Part shown: positions 11,930 through 23,376 of the stretch, piece after piece
How the letters are laid out: each line of letters starts with the position of its first letter
Numbering within the stretch: position 1 is the stretch's first letter
NCBI RefSeq assembly: GCF_000004195.4
Contig: NC_030680.2
Location: forward strand, 8,402,995 to 8,466,994
From: Xenopus tropicalis
Taxonomy: Eukaryota > Chordata > Amphibia > Anura > Pipidae
Reading direction: 5' to 3'
Length of the DNA stretch: 64,000 bases
Made by a program: the position numbers and the translations under genes
Notes under the pieces: generated by a model
Databases searched by the model: none
The model's input: only the letters and a program-made list of their open reading frames with translations
Told to the model about the DNA's origin: nothing

Positions 11930-12147
11930 TATATTTCTATTCAGTCCCTATTCTATTCATATTCCGTTCACTCAAACCACTCTCTGGTTGCTAAGGTCAT
12001 TTAGACCCTAGCAACCAGATAGCTGCTGACATTTCAAACTGCTGAGCAAAAAGTACAAAAATAAAAAACACAAATTACAGTTGGTTTCAGATTAATACTA
12101 TCTCCATCATATTAAAAGTTAACTCAAAGGTGAGCCGCCCCTTTTAA
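11930..12147 (-). mobile_element. T2-like TTAA MITE remnant
   Basis: It ends TCAAAGGTGAGCCGCCCCTTTTAA, with TTAA at 12144-12147. An inner part contains GGTTGCTAAGGTCATTTAGACC, a sequence I associate with abundant Xenopus T2-type MITEs. The other terminus is not clear, so the left boundary is approximate. Confidence 0.5.
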
Positions 12148-12167
12148 TAAGATAACATGTAAATCAA

Positions 12168-15100
12168 GGATGCTCGGGACCTGGGGTTAAGGGGTCTTTC
12201 CGTATTTCGGATCTCCTACCTCAAGTCTGCTAACAATTAATAGGGCTGTTCTGCCCCCAATAAGGGGTAATTATATCTTAGTTGGGATCAAGTACAGGTA
12301 CTGTTTTATTATTACAGAGAAAAGGGAATCATTTAACCATTAAATAAACCCAATAGGACTGTTCTGCCCCAATAAGGGGTAATTATATCTTAGTTGGGAT
12401 CAAGTACAGGTACTGTTTTATTATTACAGAGAAAAGGGAATCATTTAACCATTAAATAAACCCAATAGGGCTGTTCTGCCCCCAATAAGGGGTAATTATA
12501 TCTTAGTTGGGATCAAGTACAGGTACTGTTTTATTATTACAGAGAAAAGGGAATCATTTAACCATTAAATAAACCCAATAGGGCTGTTCTGCCCCCAATA
12601 AGGGGTAATTATATCTTAGTTGGGATCAAGTACAGGTACTGTTTTATTATTACAGAGAAAAGGGAATCATTTAACCATTAAATAAACCCAATAGGGCTGT
12701 TCTGCCCCCAATAAGGGGTAATTATATCTTAGTTGGGATCAAGTACAGGTACTGTTTTATTATTACAGAGAAAAGGGAATCATTTAACCATGAAATAAAC
12801 CCAATAGGGCTGTTCTGCCCCCAATAAGGGGTAATTATATCTTAGTTGGGATCAAGTACAGGTACTGTTTTATTATTACAGAGAAAAGGGAATCATTTAA
12901 CCATTAAATAAACCCAATAGGGCTGTTCTGCCCCCAATAAGGGGTAATTATATCTTAGTTGGGATCAAGTACAGGTACTGTTTTATTATTACAGAGAAAA
13001 GGGAATCATTTAACCATGAAATAAACCCAATAGGGCTGTTCTGCCCCCAATAAGGGGTAATTATATCTTAGTTGGGATCAAGTACAGGTACTGTTTTATT
13101 ATTACAGAGAAAAGGGAATCATTTAACCATTAAATACACCCAATAGGTCTGTTCTGCCCCCAATAAGGGGTAATTATATCTTAGTTGGGATCAAGTACAG
13201 GTACTGTTTTATTATTACAGAGAAAAGGGAATCATTTAACCATTAAATACACCCAATAGGTCTGTTCTGCCCCCAATAAGGGGTAATTATATCTTAGTTG
13301 GGATCAAATACAGGTACTGTTTTATTATTACAGAGAAAAGGGAATCATTTAACCATGAAATAAACCCAATAGGGCTGTTCTGCCCCCAATAAGGGGTAAT
13401 TATATCTTAGTTGGGATCAAGTACAGGTACTGTTTTATTATTACAGAGAAAAGGGAATCATTTAACCATTAAATAAACCCAATAGGGCTGTTCTGCCCCA
13501 ATAACGGGTAATTATATCTTAGTTGGGATCAAGTACAGGTACTGTTTTATTATTACAGAGAAAAGGGAATCATTTAACCATTAAATAAACCCAATAGGGC
13601 TGTTCTGCCCCAATAACGGGTAATTATATCTTAGTTGGGATCAAGTACAGGTACTGTTTTATTATTACAGAGAAAAGGGAATCATTTAACCATGAAATAA
13701 ACCCAATAGGGCTGTTCTGCCCCAATAAGGGGTAATTATATCTTAGTTGGGATCAAGTACAGGTACTGTTTTATTATCACAGAGAAAAGGGAATCATTTA
13801 ACCATGAAATAAACCCAATAGGGCTGTTCTGCCCCAATAAGGGGTAATTATATCTTAGTTGGGATCAAGTACAGGTACTGTTTTATTATTACAGAGAAAA
13901 GGGAATCATTTAACCATGAAATAAACCCAATAGGGCTGTTCTGCCCCCAATAAGGGGTAATTATATCTTAGTTGGGATCAAGTACAGGTACTGTTTTATT
14001 ATTACAGAGAAAAGGGAATCATTTAACCATTAAATACACCCAATAGGGCTGTTCTGCCCCCAATAAGGGGTAATTATATCTTAGTTGGGATCAAGCACAG
14101 GTACTGTTTTATTATTACAGAGAAAAGGGAATCATTTAACCATGAAATAAACCCAATAGGGCTGTTCTGCCCCCAATAAGGGGTAATTATATCTTAGTTG
14201 GGATCAAGTACAGGTACTGTTTTATTATTACAGAGAAAAGGGAATCATTTAACCATGAAATAAACCCAATAGGGCTGTTCTGCCCCCAATAAGGGGTAAT
14301 TATATCTTAGTTGGGATCAAGTACAGGTACTGTTTTATTATTACAGAGAAAAGGGAATCATTTAACCATTAAATACACCCAATAGGTCTGTTCTGCCCCC
14401 AATAAGGGGTAATTATATCTTAGTTGGGATCAAGTACAGGTACTGTTTTATTATTACAGAGAAAAGGGAATCATTTAACCATTAAATACACCCAATAGGT
14501 CTGTTCTGCCCCCAATAAGGGGTAATTATATCTTAGTTGGGATCAAATACAGGTACTGTTTTATTATTACAGAGAAAAGGGAATCATTTAACCATGAAAT
14601 AAACCCAATAGGGCTGTTCTGCCCCCAATAAGGGGTAATTATATCTTAGTTGGGATCAAGTACAGGTACTGTTTTATTATTACAGAGAAAAGGGAATCAT
14701 TTAACCATTAAATAAACCCAATAGGGCTGTTCTGCCCCCAATAACGGGTAATTATATCTTAGTTGGGATCAAGTACAGGTACTGTTTTATTATTACAGAG
14801 AAAAGGGAATCATTTAACCATGAAATAAACCCAATAGGGCTGTTCTGCCCCAATAAGGGGTAATTATATCTTAGTTGGGATCAAGTACAGGTACTGTTTT
14901 ATTATTACAGAGAAAAGGGAATCATTTAACCATGAAATAAACCCAATAGGGCTGTTCTGCCCCCAATAAGGGGTAATTATATCTTAGTTGGGATCAAGTA
15001 CAGGTACTGTTTTATTATTACAGAGAAAAGGGAATCATTTAACCATTAAATAAACCCAATAGGGCTGTTCTGCCCCCAATAAGGGGTAATTATATCTTAG

Positions 15101-15371
15101 TTGGGATCAAGTACAGGTACTGTTTTATTATTACAGAGAAAAGGGAATCATTTAACCATTAAATAAACCCAATAGGGCTGTTCTGCCCCAATAAGGGGTA
15201 ATTATATCTTAGTTGGGATCAAGTACAGGTACTGTTTTATTATTACAGAGAAAAGGGAATCATTTTTAAAATGTGAATTATTTGATTAAAATGGAGTCTA
15301 TGTCAGATGGCCTTTTGGTAATTCTGAACTTTCCAGATAATGGGTTCCGGATAAGGGGTCCGAAACCTGTA
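12168..15371 (-). mobile_element. MITE with 112/113-bp array, locus 2 (largest, ~27 copies)
   Basis: The left part carries the family's inner right-end block (ATGCTCGGGACC, AAGGGGTCTTTCCG). The right part ends with the mirrored left end (GGATAAGGGGTCCGAAACCTGTA, ending 15371). About 27 monomers of 112 or 113 bp lie between; the length difference is four or five C in GCCCC(C)AATAA. Variant units (TTAAATACACCCAATAGGTC, AATAACGGG, GATCAAATACAGG) allow internal duplications to be traced. Confidence 0.9.
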
Positions 15372-15698
15372 ATAATGAAACAGTGCTTTGTATGTGATCC
15401 CAACTAAGATATACTGTAATTAATCCTTACTGGATGGATTTAATTCATGTTTTATTGATTCAAGACTGAAGGTATGGAGATCCAAATTACGGAAAGACCC
15501 CTTATCTTGAATACCCTTGGTCCCGAGCATTCTGGATAACGAGTCCTATACTTGTACAAGGTACTGTCTTATTATTACAGAGAAACAGGATATCATTTAT
15601 GAAAATGTGAATTATTTGATTAAAATGGAGTCTATGGGAGATGGCCTTTCGGAACGTTCCAGATAATGGGTTTCCAGATAAGGGGTCCGATACCTGTA
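15372..15698. mobile_element. Two further end fragments of the same MITE
   Basis: 15372-15556 carries a monomer remnant followed by a complete right end (GGAATACCC-like block, ending GGATAACGAGTCCTATACTTGTA). 15557-15698 carries another left end in reverse orientation (GGAGTCTATGGGAGATGGCC to GGTCCGATACCTGTA). They abut locus 2, so this is a cluster of at least three partial copies. Confidence 0.75.
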
Positions 15699-16391
15699 TA
15701 TTCATAATATTGTACTAAGACTCTTGCCAATGACAGAATCATTTCTCAGTCCCCGGCATAGAGACAACATTAGGAATGCAGGTGAACTAACAGCGGTTCC
15801 AATCTGCCCGGTAGGAAAGGTAGAAGCCGCTTTATAGCCGCGAATATCATTTCTCCTTTCTTGTAGTAGAAAGCCGAGCGGAATGGATTCAAGCTGCCCA
15901 GACCGACACGTGTAGATGAAACATGGGAAGATGTGCGGAATTCATTCCTTCAAACTGTCTCCGGGCCCTCTCCCAGCATCACTCTTGCACCGGGCTCCAT
16001 CACCCCCACTGGGGCAGTTGACAGGGAAGTGAGCCGACACTGTGGGAGATATTCATGGAACGGCTGCCTGCCGAGGCCGTGTATCCATCAGCACCGAGCC
16101 CTGTACCTCAAGGTGAGAGACTTCAGGAGTCACATTAACATCAATCCCTTTCAGCTCTCTCGGATGTGAGCAAAGAGCAATGCTCAGCGGAGCTGGGCCG
16201 GGGATTGAATAATGGACGACAATGTTTTTCTTTCTGGCGACCACCTTATTCATTCCGTGTATAATCAGTGGGTCTCATCTGTTGTGAACGTAATGGTCCG
16301 AGGCTACATGTTTTATTGCTGGGAACATCGAGCCACCGTTTTAAAGTGACAGTACTGATCTGTCTCCTACTTACGATTGCTGCTTAAGCGC
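15699..16391 (+). other. Unique island with an isolated splice-donor-like site
   Basis: Relatively GC-rich, repeat-free DNA. A 78-codon frame at 15933-16169 has no recognisable homology, but at 16109-16118 the sequence CAAGGTGAGA is a strong match to a splice-donor consensus. It could be an exon of a non-coding or unrecognised gene, or chance. Confidence 0.2.
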
Positions 16392-16528
16392 ACACTCAGA
16401 AAGGCGGCATAGCGACGAGCGAATCCATTCCGTTTCGATGAAAAAATTCATGAAACTCCAGAAGAAAAGTTTGAAACGGCAAAAATTTGCAAAATTCGGC
16501 TAAGGCATGATTTTTTGATGTGTACGTC

Positions 16529-16896
16529 TAGTGATGAGCGAATCTGTTCCGTTTCGCTTCACTGAAAAATTGTCACCCGCGACTATTCTTTTGTCGCATG
16601 GCTATTGTTTTGTCGCCCGCAGCTATTATTTTGTCGCACGGCTATTGTTTTGTCGCCCGCAGCTATTGTTTTGTCGCCCGCAGCTATTATTTTGTCGCGC
16701 GCTATTCTTTTAAAGCCCGTGACTATTCTTTTTTGACGCCAGCGACTATTCTTTTTTGACGCCAGCGTCAATTTTTGGACGTGCAGCGAATTTTTCGTGG
16801 TGAATTTTTTCATCCGTTTTGCGAAACAATCCGCCAATGGCGAAACGCGGAAATTGCCGCGAATCCATGCCTGGCGAAACATTTCGCCCATCTCTA
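16529..16896 (-). mobile_element. hAT MITE nested in its own family, copy A
   Basis: It begins TAGTGATGAGCGAATCTGTT and ends CGCCCATCTCTA. The flanks are TGTACGTC (16521-16528) and TGTACGAC (16897-16904), matching at 7 of 8 bases. The centre is a 16580-16790 array of ~21-bp units (TGTCGCCCGCAGCTATTGTT) that grades into TTTTTTGACGCCAGCGACTA units. Confidence 0.75.
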
Positions 16897-16904
16897 TGTA
16901 CGAC

Positions 16905-17185
16905 CAGTGATGACTGAATCTGAAAAATTCACAAAACGACAGGGAAATTCCTGAAACACCGAAGAATCTGCGAAACACATATTTTTGCGTGCCAAAAAAT
17001 TTCGCAAAATGACAGGAAAATGCGCCAAAAACACGCCTATTTTGAAGCTGCTGCAACTTTTCTTGACATGCAACAAATTTTTTCGTGGGCAAATTTTCGC
17101 TGAAGTTTTGTGAAACAATTCGCCAAAGCAAAATGCGGAAATTCGCTGTGAATCCATGCCTGGAGAAAATATGCGCCCGTCCCTA
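16905..17185 (-). mobile_element. hAT MITE nested in its own family, copy B
   Basis: It begins CAGTGATGACTGAATCTG and ends CGCCCGTCCCTA. It follows the TGTACGAC duplication of copy A and is itself followed by TGCGCGAC (17186-17193; 6 of 8 bases shared). It has no internal array. The arrangement A-duplication-B-duplication resembles the clearer case at 54046-55321. Confidence 0.65.
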
Positions 17186-17652
17186 TGCGCGACTTTTTTT
17201 TTTTGACACGCTAATGACTTTTTCCGTCACTTTTCGAATTTGTGTTGCACTGAATTTTTTAAGCAGTTTCACCAATAAAATTGTCAGTGACGAAACGCAG
17301 AATTTTGCTGTGAATTCTTAGGTATGCACCAAAATCCAAACAATCTGTCCCGTTTTGCTTCGCCATAAAATTCGCGAAACGGTAAGATAATTCTCGAAAC
17401 GGCGAAAAATTTACGAAAGGCATTTGTTGCGCGATTTTTTTTCACCCATGTTTTTTTTGTCGCCCGCTCCTATTTTGATGCGATCGCACCCAATTTTGAC
17501 GCAAGCACAAATTTTTTGACTCACGCCAAATTTTTCCGTGGCTAATTTTCACTAAGTTTCGCAAAACTATTTTCGCAAAACAATTCGCCAATGGCAAAAT
17601 ACGGAAATTCGCTGCGAATCCATGCCTGGCGAAAAAATTTGCTCATCACTAA

Positions 17653-17987
17653 GGGGCTGATTTACTAACCCACGAATCCGACCCGAATTGGAAAAGTTCC
17701 GACTTGAAAACGAACATTTTGCGACTTTTTCGTATGTTTTGCGATTTTTTCGGATTCTGTACGAATTTTTCGTTACCAATACGATTTTTGCGTAAAAACG
17801 CGAGTTTTTTGTATCCATTACGAAAGTTGCGTAAAAAGTTGCGCATTTTTCGTAGCGTTAAAACTTACGCGAAAAGTTGCGCATTTTTCGTAGCGTTAAA
17901 ACTTAACGCTACGAAAAATACTGATCATTACGAAAAAAACGCAATCGGACTCCATTCGACCCGTTCGTGGGTAAGTAAATCAGCCCC
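17653..17987. mobile_element. Complete PIF/Harbinger-type MITE
   Basis: The ends GGGGCTGATTTACTAACCCA and TGGGTAAGTAAATCAGCCCC are inverted repeats with one mismatch. Both flanks are TAA (17650-17652 and 17988-17990), the 3-bp target duplication of PIF/Harbinger elements. The body is rich in TTTTCGTA-type motifs and has a partial inverted duplication near 17840-17920. Non-coding. Confidence 0.85.
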
Positions 17988-18017
17988 TAAGACTGTATAA
18001 ATGTTAATCAAGAGAGG

Positions 18018-18344
18018 CTTAGGGGGGCATTTACTAATTCTTTTTGGTTTTTTTTTAACTTTTTGTGGGTGTTTTTTGCACCAAAATACAACTTTGTAGC
18101 AAGAAAAACCCAAGATTTTTTTTCTCAATTTAATAAGCAACAAATCCAAACCAAAAATAAACCATCTAAAATCTTTTTATGATCGTGTAGAAGTCAATGG
18201 CAGATGTGGTTTTAGATGTTTTTGAGGTTTTTGTTGCTGTGATTTGTGCGACAATATGAAAAGGTTGGTCTGTTTTCATTCGTGCTTTTTCAATTCAGAT
18301 CCATTCCTGGAAATGTTGTGGTTTCAAAAAAACTAAAAATTAAT
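18018..18344. mobile_element. Harbinger-like MITE remnant
   Basis: Starts GGGGGGCATTTACTAA, related in type to the Harbinger MITE termini nearby. The body is T-rich and contains GTGTAGAAGTCAATGGCAG, similar to blocks at 34420 and 51860. The right end is replaced by the next tandem array. Confidence 0.4.
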
Positions 18345-19236
18345 TTAATCATGAAATAAACCCAATAGGGCTGTTCTGCCCCCAATAAGGGGTAATTATA
18401 TCTTAGTTGGGATCAAGTACAGGTACTGTTTTATTATTACAGAGAAAAGGGAATCATTTAACCATTAAATAAACCCAATAGGGCTGTTCTGCCCCCAATA
18501 AGGGGTAATTATATCTTAGTTGGGATCAAGTACAGGTACTGTTTTATTATTACAGAGAAAAGGGAATCATTTAACCATGAAATAAACCCAATAGGGCTGT
18601 TCTGCCCCAATAAGGGGTAATTATATCTTAGTTGGGATCAAGTACAGGTACTGTTTTATTATTACAGAGAAAAGGGAATCATTTAACCATGAAATAAACC
18701 CAATAGGGCTGTTCTGCCCCCAATAAGGGGTAATTATATCTTAGTTGGGATCAAGTACAGGTACTGTTTTATTATTACAGAGAAAAGGGAATCATTTAAC
18801 CATGAAATAAACCCAATAGGGCTGTTCTGCCCCCAATAAGGGGTAATTATATCTTAGTTGGGATCAAGTACAGGTACTGTTTTATTATTACAGAGAAAAG
18901 GGAATCATTTAACCATTAAATAAACCCAATAGGGCTGTTCTGCCCCAATAAGGGGTAATTATATCTTAGTTGGGATCAAGTACAGGTACTGTTTTATTAT
19001 TACAGAGAAAAGGGAATCATTTAACCATGAAATAAACCCAATAGGGCTGTTCTGCCCCCAATAAGGGGTAATTATATCTTAGTTGGGATCAAGTACAGGT
19101 ACTGTTTTATTATTACAGAGAAAAGGGAATCATTTTACAGTTCTGGATTATTTGACAAAATGGACCTTATGAGAGATTCCCACAATTTGGAGCTTTTTGG
19201 ATAACAGGTTTCCATAAAACAGATCCCATACCTGTA
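18345..19236 (-). mobile_element. MITE with 112/113-bp array, locus 3
   Basis: About seven monomers in the same orientation as locus 2. They are followed by a diverged MITE terminus (GGATAACAGGTTTCC, then CAGATCCCATACCTGTA ending 19236). The left MITE end is absent; the array starts within a monomer (CATGAAATAAACCCAATAGG). Confidence 0.85.
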
Positions 19237-19970
19237 CCAATTTTTTAAAAGGGTTCAATCTAGGAGAACTGATTTGAGATAAGAAATGTTACTTAGGCCA
19301 CTTACTTTTGATACAAAAAGCCTATTAAATCCCCCCATTTGCCCAATGTGCTCACTCTGATCATTTAAACTGCGCGTCGGCTGCTCCCAGATCTCCCTGG
19401 GTCCTTTGAGGAACATTTCGCTTTCAGAACATTACGCTTAGAAGTAGTCGCCAAATCTCTCAAGGGCCTGTGGAGTAATTAAACTAAAAGGCAGCAGTTG
19501 CGGTTTTAACGGGGCAATTAAAAGGAAAGTATTTTGTGTTTCTCAAAGCCCTAACTGCTGACAAAGATCCCCTGAGAAATCAGCACTGTAGAGCGTTGTT
19601 CAAGCAACTACGGGGGCTCAGTGGGACCAAAGCACCGGTGGAACAAGCAGTTTCAATTCTAAAAAAAAGCAAATCTTCACCCATTCAGTCCTATGGAAAT
19701 TCTACAGAAACACACCAATCGGTTTAGGGAATGCCAAATCCCACCAGAGTGTCGCCTCCAGGGTTTGTGCAATGGGTTTTTGGTAATATTTCCAGTTTAA
19801 CAATCAAATATATCTAAAGGTAGAAACAGTAGAGGCGTTAAAAACCAACATATCTCCGCTGCTTGATAAATATATATGAGATATTAAAAGAGCAGATGCA
19901 TTTCTTAGTGGCTTAATTCAAAGAATGTCTTAATGTCCTATATATGTTGATAATGGGTAAATGTAATTCT
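19237..19970. other. Unique island, candidate conserved non-coding DNA
   Basis: Repeat-free. It contains GTGGAGTAATTAAACTAAAAG and GGGGCAATTAAAAGG, which are homeodomain-type cores. The 63-codon frame at 19536 has no recognisable domain. Confidence 0.3.
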
Positions 19971-19971
19971 G

Positions 19972-21190
19972 GGGGTAAGTGAGTGTAGGACAGGCCAGAC
20001 CGGGGGTGAGTGAGTGTAGGACAGGCCAGACTAGGGGTGAGTGAGTGTAGGACGGGCCAGACCGGGGGTGAGTGAGTGTAGGACGGGCCAGACCGGGGGT
20101 GAGTGAGTGTAGGACAGGCCAGACTAGGGGTGAGTGAGTGTAGGACGGGCCAGACCGGGGGTGAGTGAGTGTAGGACGGGCCAGACCGGGGGTGAGTGAG
20201 TGTAGGACAGGCCAGACCGGGGGTGAGTGAGTGTAGGACGGGCCAGACCGGGGGTGAGTGAGTGTAGGACGGGCCAGGCCGGGGGTGAGTGAGTGTAGGA
20301 CGGGCCAGACAGGGGGTGAGTGAGTGTAGGACGGGCCAGACCGGGGGTGAGTGAGTGTAGGACTGGCCAGACCGGGGGTGAGTGAGTGTAGGACAGGTCA
20401 GACCGGGGGTGAGTGAGTGTAGGACAGGCCAGACCGGGGGTGAGTGAGTGTAGGACAGGCCAGACCGGGGGTGAGTGAGTGTAGGACAGGCCAGACCGGG
20501 GGTGAGTGAGTGTAGGACTGGCCAGACCGGGGGTGAGTGAGTGTAGGACGGGCCAGGCCGGGGGTGAGTGAGTGTAGGATGGGCCAGACCGGGGGTGAGT
20601 GAGTGTAGGACGGGCCAGACCGGGGGTGAGTGAGTGTAGGACTGGCCAGACCGGGGGTGAGTGAGTGTAGGACAGGTCAGACCGGGGGTGAGTGAGTGTA
20701 GGACAGGCCAGACCGGGGATGAGTGAGTGTAGGACCGGCCAGACCGGGGGTGAGTGAGTGTAGGACAGGCCAGACCGGGGGTGAGTGAGTGTAGGATAGG
20801 CCAGACAGGGGGTGAGTGAGTGTAGGACCGGCCAGACCGGGGGTGAGTGAGTGTAGGACAGGCCAGACCGGGGGTGAGTGAGTGTAGGACAGGCCAGACC
20901 GGGGGTGAGTGAGTGTAGGACAGGCCAGACCGGGGGTGAGTGAGTGTAGGACAGGCCAGACAGGGGGTGAGTGAGTGTAGGACAGGCCAGACCGGGGGTG
21001 AGTGAGTGTAGGACAGGCCAGACAGGGGGTGAGTGAGTGTAGGACCGGCCAGACAGGGGGTGAGTGAGTGTAGGACAGGCCAGACCGGGGGTGAGTGAGT
21101 GTAGGACAGACCAGACCGGGGGTGAGTGAGTGTAGGACAGGCCAGACAGGGGGTGAGTGAGTGTAGGACAGGCCTGACTGAGGGTGAGTG
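19972..21190 (+). repeat. 31-bp minisatellite, ~39 copies
   Basis: The unit is GGGTGAGTGAGTGTAGGACA plus GGCCAGACCGG (31 bp), with few substitutions (ACAGGCC, ACGGGCC, ACTGGCC, ACCGGCC). Because 31 is not a multiple of 3, three units make a 93-bp coding period, which explains the 433-codon open frame on the minus strand as an artefact. Each plus-strand unit contains G|GTGAGT, the 5' splice-site core. Confidence 0.95.
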
Positions 21191-21195
21191 TGACA

Positions 21196-21275
21196 CAGAG
21201 TCAGACTGGCCCACCAGGATACCAGGAAAACTCCCGGTGGGCCCAGGGGTCAGTGGGCCCTCCTGCTCCTGACCA
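21196..21275 (+). mobile_element. Fragment of the GGGCCC-rich hAT-like element
   Basis: Starts CAGAGTCAGACTGGCCCACC and continues GGAAAACTCCCGGTGGGCCC, matching the left end of the element at 33078. It directly abuts the 31-bp minisatellite. The remainder is missing. Confidence 0.55.
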
Positions 21276-21419
21276 TTTGGCCTGTTTCATGCTTATTACC
21301 CAATTCTGAATGGGAACAAAGAGGAGAAATAAATGCTAGCATGTAAATAAAAGAGACTTGGAGAATAAAGTGGTTTTAGTGAGGAAAGGAGGAAAATTAA
21401 TTTGGAGAGTGGGCCCATG

Positions 21420-22319
21420 GTCTAATGAGCGAATCTGTCCCATTTCGCTTAACCAGAAAACACTCAAAACTGTGAAAAAAATCTGTAAAAAAAAAAAATC
21501 ATTTTGTTTACCCGTGCGACAATTTTTTTTTTCCCGCGCGAGACTTGACTTTGTCATGCATCTAATTTTTTCACCATTTTTCACCAAAAATCGCCGAAAA
21601 ATTTGCGAATCTTTCAAAAGATCCGCGAAACGGCGAAAATGTTGTGGGACAAAAAAAATTTGTTGCCCGTGGCTATTATTTTGTCGCGCGGCTATTGTTT
21701 CGTCGCGCGGCTATTGTTTCGTCGCGCGGCTATTGTTTCGTCGCGCGGCTATTGTTTCGTCGCGCGGCTATTGTTTCGTCGCCCGCGGCTATTGTTTCGT
21801 CGCCCGCGGCTATTGTTTCGTCGCCCGCGGCTATTGTTTCGTCGCCCGCGGCTATTGTTTCGTCGCCCGCGGCTATTGTTTCGTCGCCCGCGGCTATTGT
21901 TTCGTCGCCCGCGGCTATTGTTTCGTCGCCCGCGGCTATTGTTTCATCCCGCGGCTATTGTTTCGTCGCCCGCGGCTATTGTTTCGTCGCCCGCGGCTAT
22001 TGTTTCGTCGCCTGCGGCTATTATTTTGTCGCGCGGCTATTATTTCATCGTCCGCGGCTATTGTTTCGTCGCCCGCGGCTATTATTTTGTTGCACGGCTA
22101 TTGTTTTGTCGCCCGCGGCTATTATTTTGTCGCGCGGCTATTATTTCGTCGTCCGCGGCTATTGTTTTCTCGCGTGGCTATTATTTTGTCACCCGCGACT
22201 ATTCTTTTTTGACGCCGGCGACAATTTTTGGACGTGCGGCGAATTTTTCCGCAGCAAAATTTTTCATCTGTTTCATCTGCCGCAAATCCATGCCTGCCGA
22301 AACTTTTTGCCCATCACTA
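21420..22319 (-). mobile_element. hAT MITE with a 21-24-bp internal array
   Basis: The left end is AATGAGCGAATCTGTCCC with a damaged terminus; the right end is TTTTTGCCCATCACTA (22319). Between 21666 and 22203 are about 25 copies of GGCTATTGTTTCGTCGCCCGC in 18-, 21- and 24-bp length variants. Three overlapping frames of 242-284 codons (repeating LLFRRPR and VSSPAAI) come from the array and are not genes. Confidence 0.8.
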
Positions 22320-22780
22320 GCCATAACTTTCCATGGACTGAGTTCGCCCATGGAATCCATTTGTTTATATAAATACAGTAGTACCAGGCGCTGATGGGCC
22401 CCACGGTTCATGGAAGAGAGTTGCTGGGTCTCATATCATCGAGGATGAAATTTGATGAAGGAAAGCATGTCGGGGATCTGAAGAAAGACAAGTGTAATTT
22501 AATAGCTTTATTAATCATACACAGGTAGCAAATGATCTGGCAGGCAGCCTTTTTATGCAGAGCGCCGGCTGACATTTCAGATGATGCCAATAAAATGATA
22601 AACGATTCGCCGAATAAAATGTCTTAAATAAAAAAAAAGAAAAGGAAACCCCCCACTGAATACCAAGATCAGAAGGGGAAGATATGCATCATATTCATGT
22701 GGGGTTTTCTCTGGATAAGGGTTCAGCTTCTCAAGTGCGTAGGATATTTCGGTATATTTCCATTCATACATGTGTTTTGC
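22320..22780. other. Unique non-coding DNA
   Basis: No repeat or gene recognised. It contains a short A-rich run near 22627. Confidence 0.35.
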
Positions 22781-23376
22781 TATATTGGGGGCAGAACAGC
22801 CCTATTGGGTTTATTTAATGGTTAAATGATTCCCTTTTCTCTGTAATAATAAAACAGTACCTGTACTTGATCCCAACTAAGATATAATTACCCCTTATTG
22901 GGGCAGAACAGCCCTATTGGGTTTATTTAATGGTTAAAGGATTCCCTTTTCTCTGTAATAATAAAACAGTACCTGTACTTGATCCCAACTAAGATATAAT
23001 TACCCCTTATTGGGGGCAGAACAGCCCTATTGGGTTTATTTAATGGTTAAATGATTCCCTTTTCTCTGTAATAATAAAACAGTACCTGTACTTGATCCCA
23101 ACTAAGATATAATTACCCCTTATTGGGGCAGAACAGCCCTATTGGGATTATTTAATGGTTAAATGATTCCCTTTTCTCTGTAATAATAAAACAGTACCTG
23201 TACTTGATCCCAACTAAGATATAATTACCCCTTATTGGGGCAGAACAGCCCTATTGGGTTTATTTAATGGTTAAATGATTCCCTTTTCTCTGTAATAATA
23301 AAACAGTACCTGTACTTGATCCCAACTAAGATATAATTACCCCTTATTGGGGGCAGAACAGCCCTATTGGGTTTAG
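22781..23376 (+). repeat. 112/113-bp array, locus 4, without MITE ends
   Basis: About five monomers, from TATTGGGGGCAGAAC to CCCTATTGGGTTTA, bordered on both sides by unique DNA. No terminus of the associated MITE is present. One unit has a unique variant (AAAGGATTCCC) and one has GGGATTATTTAATGG. Confidence 0.85.

Larger units (their letters stand above)
16392..17651 (-). mobile_element. Old hAT MITE (TAGTGATGAGCGAA family) hosting nested copies
   Basis: It starts with a degraded terminus (TAGCGACGAGCGAAT near 16410) and ends AAAAAATTTGCTCATCACTA (17651). Its middle (TTTTTTTGACACGC-like units, 17190-17560) resumes after two younger copies of the same family at 16529-17185. Boundaries are approximate and no clear outer duplication remains. 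Confidence 0.55.

Noticed and set aside
12168..15371. CRISPR-like array (regular repeats)
   Set aside because: Whole monomers repeat with no unique spacers, and the setting is a vertebrate genome.
16583..17131. 182-codon frame on the minus strand
   Set aside because: Spans a MITE array and the junction of two MITE copies; composition follows the repeat.
19913..21214. 433-codon open frame on the minus strand
   Set aside because: It is the 31-bp minisatellite read through; a 31-bp unit without stops stays open in the frame and gives a 31-residue period. No domain and no promoter.
21358..22394. Three overlapping frames of 242-284 codons with LLFRRPR and VSSPAAI repeats
   Set aside because: They derive from the 21-24-bp array inside a hAT MITE.
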